A stretch of DNA of 15,422 nucleotides from Clostridia bacterium (GTDB lineage Bacteria; Bacillota; Clostridia; Oscillospirales; CAG-272): the NCBI GenBank assembly GCA_017958705.1, contig JAGDCE010000085.1, positions 1-15,422 on the forward strand, written 5' to 3'. The notes under the pieces were generated by a model. The model did not search any database, was not told the DNA's origin, and was given only the letters and a program-made list of their open reading frames with translations. The position numbers and the translations under genes are program-made. How positions within the stretch are numbered: position 1 is the first letter of the stretch; every line of letters begins with the position of its first letter. Positions 14,413-15,422 of this stretch are shown here, one piece after another.

Positions 14413-15422
14413 TCAGTCGGCGCGCCGCATGAATATCAGCGCGGACGAGCCGGGGCTTTCAAGCTTTATCTCAAGTCCTTCCCGGGACAGTTCGGCGCCC
14501 GGCACGACGCGGTCGATTTTCCCGTCGCAGTCCTCGACTTTGTAATCTGTCCCCGGCTGCGCGTGAAGCTTCAGCGTCATTGAATCGGTTTCGCTCTTCT
14601 CCGCTCTGAAGACGAGCGCCGCGCCGCGGCCGGTCTCCGGATCATAGAACTGCCAGCCGCGCCAGACGTCGTCGGATTTACTGAAAGCGGTCAGCGGATA
14701 GAAATCGGCGTAAAACAGCTCCGACAGGCGCTTCCATTCGCCGCAGGCTTTTCTGACGAGCTCCCACGGCGTGCCGGGGTCGGCTGTCGGTACGTTAACG
14801 TTCATCCACGGCGCCATGCAAGAACGGAGCCTGTATTCCGTGATCTGTTCGTTATCCTTGACCTGAAGTTTGAAGTAAGGGAACCACGGCAAAAGCGACA
14901 GCATTATCGCCTGTCTGTCGTCGTAGCCGCCCGTTATGCAGTCCCAGAAATCGCTTATATGGAGCGGTACCGCGCGGCGCATCGTCTCAAGGTCGTTCCT
15001 GCCGCCGCCCGACGCGCACGAGTCTATCGTCATATCGGGATACCTTTCAAGTATCGCGTCCCACAGCGCAAGGTAGCCCTGCACGTACCGGTTCTCGGTG
15101 ACGCCGACGCGGTCCGTTCCGTCGCGGACGCTCCATACCGGCGCCGGGTCGACATTGAAGTCCTGACGGTACATATCTATGCCGCCCTCGTCGAGCACGG
15201 TGAAAATGCGGCCGAGCAGCCATTTGCGCAGCCCGGGATCTCCGAGATCGAGCAGCTGGCCTTCCAGCCACGAGCCGCCCGCCGCGGTACCGAGAAACCA
15301 CTCCGGACTGAAGTCCGGATTCGCCGCGAGAAATTCTTCTTTATTGCAGCGCATCACCTTGGATTCGAACCACAATAGCGTTTTCCCGCCGTTTTCATGC
15401 ATCAGATCCGAGACGGCGGCGA
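14413..15422 (-). CDS. GH36 alpha-galactosidase-like enzyme (5' partial)
   Basis: The C-terminal 336 codons of a larger protein: the frame stays open to the window edge and the ATG at 15402 is internal. Counting from that Met, GIDMYRQDFN (74-83) carries the expected nucleophile Asp81, DSCASGGGRNDLETMRRA (127-144) is the conserved glycine-rich block, and PLHISDFWD (146-154) carries the expected acid/base Asp151. All fit GH36/melibiase barrels. The final 85 or so residues are the usual C-terminal beta-sandwich (GRGAALVFRAEKS, 258-270). The common WFEPE motif reads WFESK (11-15) here, and the nucleophile block is YRQD rather than KWD, so it belongs to a divergent GH36 branch. It would cleave alpha-galactosides or related sugars. 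Location cannot be judged without the N-terminus. It is the most upstream gene of the operon within the window. Confidence 0.85.
   Translation of the reverse strand, partial: AAVSDLMHENGGKTLLWFESKVMRCNKEEFLAANPDFSPEWFLGTAAGGSWLEGQLLDLGDPGLRKWLLGRIFTVLDEGGIDMYRQDFNVDPAPVWSVRDGTDRVGVTENRYVQGYLALWDAILERYPDMTIDSCASGGGRNDLETMRRAVPLHISDFWDCITGGYDDRQAIMLSLLPWFPYFKLQVKDNEQITEYRLRSCMAPWMNVNVPTADPGTPWELVRKACGEWKRLSELFYADFYPLTAFSKSDDVWRGWQFYDPETGRGAALVFRAEKSETDSMTLKLHAQPGTDYKVEDCDGKIDRVVPGAELSREGLEIKLESPGSSALIFMRRAD

Larger units (their letters stand above)
8536..15422 (-). other. Seven-gene putative operon
   Basis: Seven minus-strand genes run from the right edge to the terminator at 8472-8530. Gaps in transcription order are 28, 1, 42, 10, 11 and 37 bases, and I see no terminator in any of them. 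No promoter lies in view upstream of the GH36-like gene, so the operon begins outside the window. Confidence 0.8.

Noticed and set aside
12260..14432. Plus-strand open frames of about 300 codons opposite the GNAT and YdcF-like genes
   Set aside because: Arg/His/Val-rich translations typical of antisense frames; the minus-strand products carry intact family motifs.
1..15422. CRISPR arrays, tRNA or rRNA genes, insertion sequences, phage or defence genes
   Set aside because: No repeat-spacer pattern, cloverleaf, rRNA-like block, transposase motif or terminal repeats were seen.

Overview
The window looks like part of a Bacillota (class Clostridia) chromosome, probably a gut or other fibre-degrading anaerobe. 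Three things point that way: near-consensus sigma-A promoters (TTGACA, 17 bp, TATAAT), strong AGGAG-type Shine-Dalgarno sites, and many carbohydrate-active and surface proteins. By eye the DNA is GC-rich with frequent ATA isoleucine codons. No rRNA, tRNA, transposase, phage gene or CRISPR array is visible, and no stretch over 300 bases lacks a gene. The genus cannot be told from the sequence alone.

Layout. (1) 1-1606, plus strand: the 3' part of a surface or secreted protein with a GH99-like catalytic region, a CBM9-like domain and a copper-amine-oxidase-N-like tail. (2) 1701-4097, minus: a GH2 beta-mannosidase-type enzyme. (3) 4290-5877, plus: a two-gene unit of a GmhA-like SIS isomerase and a ROK sugar kinase, behind a perfect consensus promoter. 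(4) 5978-7612, minus: a signal-peptide protein with a CBM9-like domain and a C-terminal membrane anchor. (5) 7801-8466, plus: a YhhN/TMEM86-type membrane protein (possible lysoplasmalogenase). (6) 8536-15422, minus: seven tightly spaced genes that look like one operon, in transcription order GH36 alpha-galactosidase-like (5' end outside the window), membrane YdcF/DUF218 protein, GNAT acetyltransferase, neutral-ceramidase-like protein, DegT-family PLP aminotransferase, xylose-isomerase-like TIM barrel, histidine phosphatase.

Transcription units alternate in direction. Each of the three convergent junctions holds one hairpin with A/T tracts on both sides, able to terminate both strands. The two divergent junctions hold back-to-back promoters; those at 7640-7743 share a 13-bp inverted -35 sequence.

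Working together: most of the window fits glycan use. Surface proteins would bind or cut polysaccharide, GH2 and GH36 enzymes would release mannose or galactose-type sugars, and the SIS and ROK proteins would handle sugar phosphates. The least explained part is the seven-gene operon. Its ceramidase-like protein lacks a signal peptide and has glycine where the catalytic serine of the ceramidase GDVSPN motif should be. It sits with a sugar-type aminotransferase and a metal-dependent isomerase but no visible nucleotide-sugar gene. A pathway for an unusual (perhaps amino) sugar or cyclitol is possible, but this is inference.
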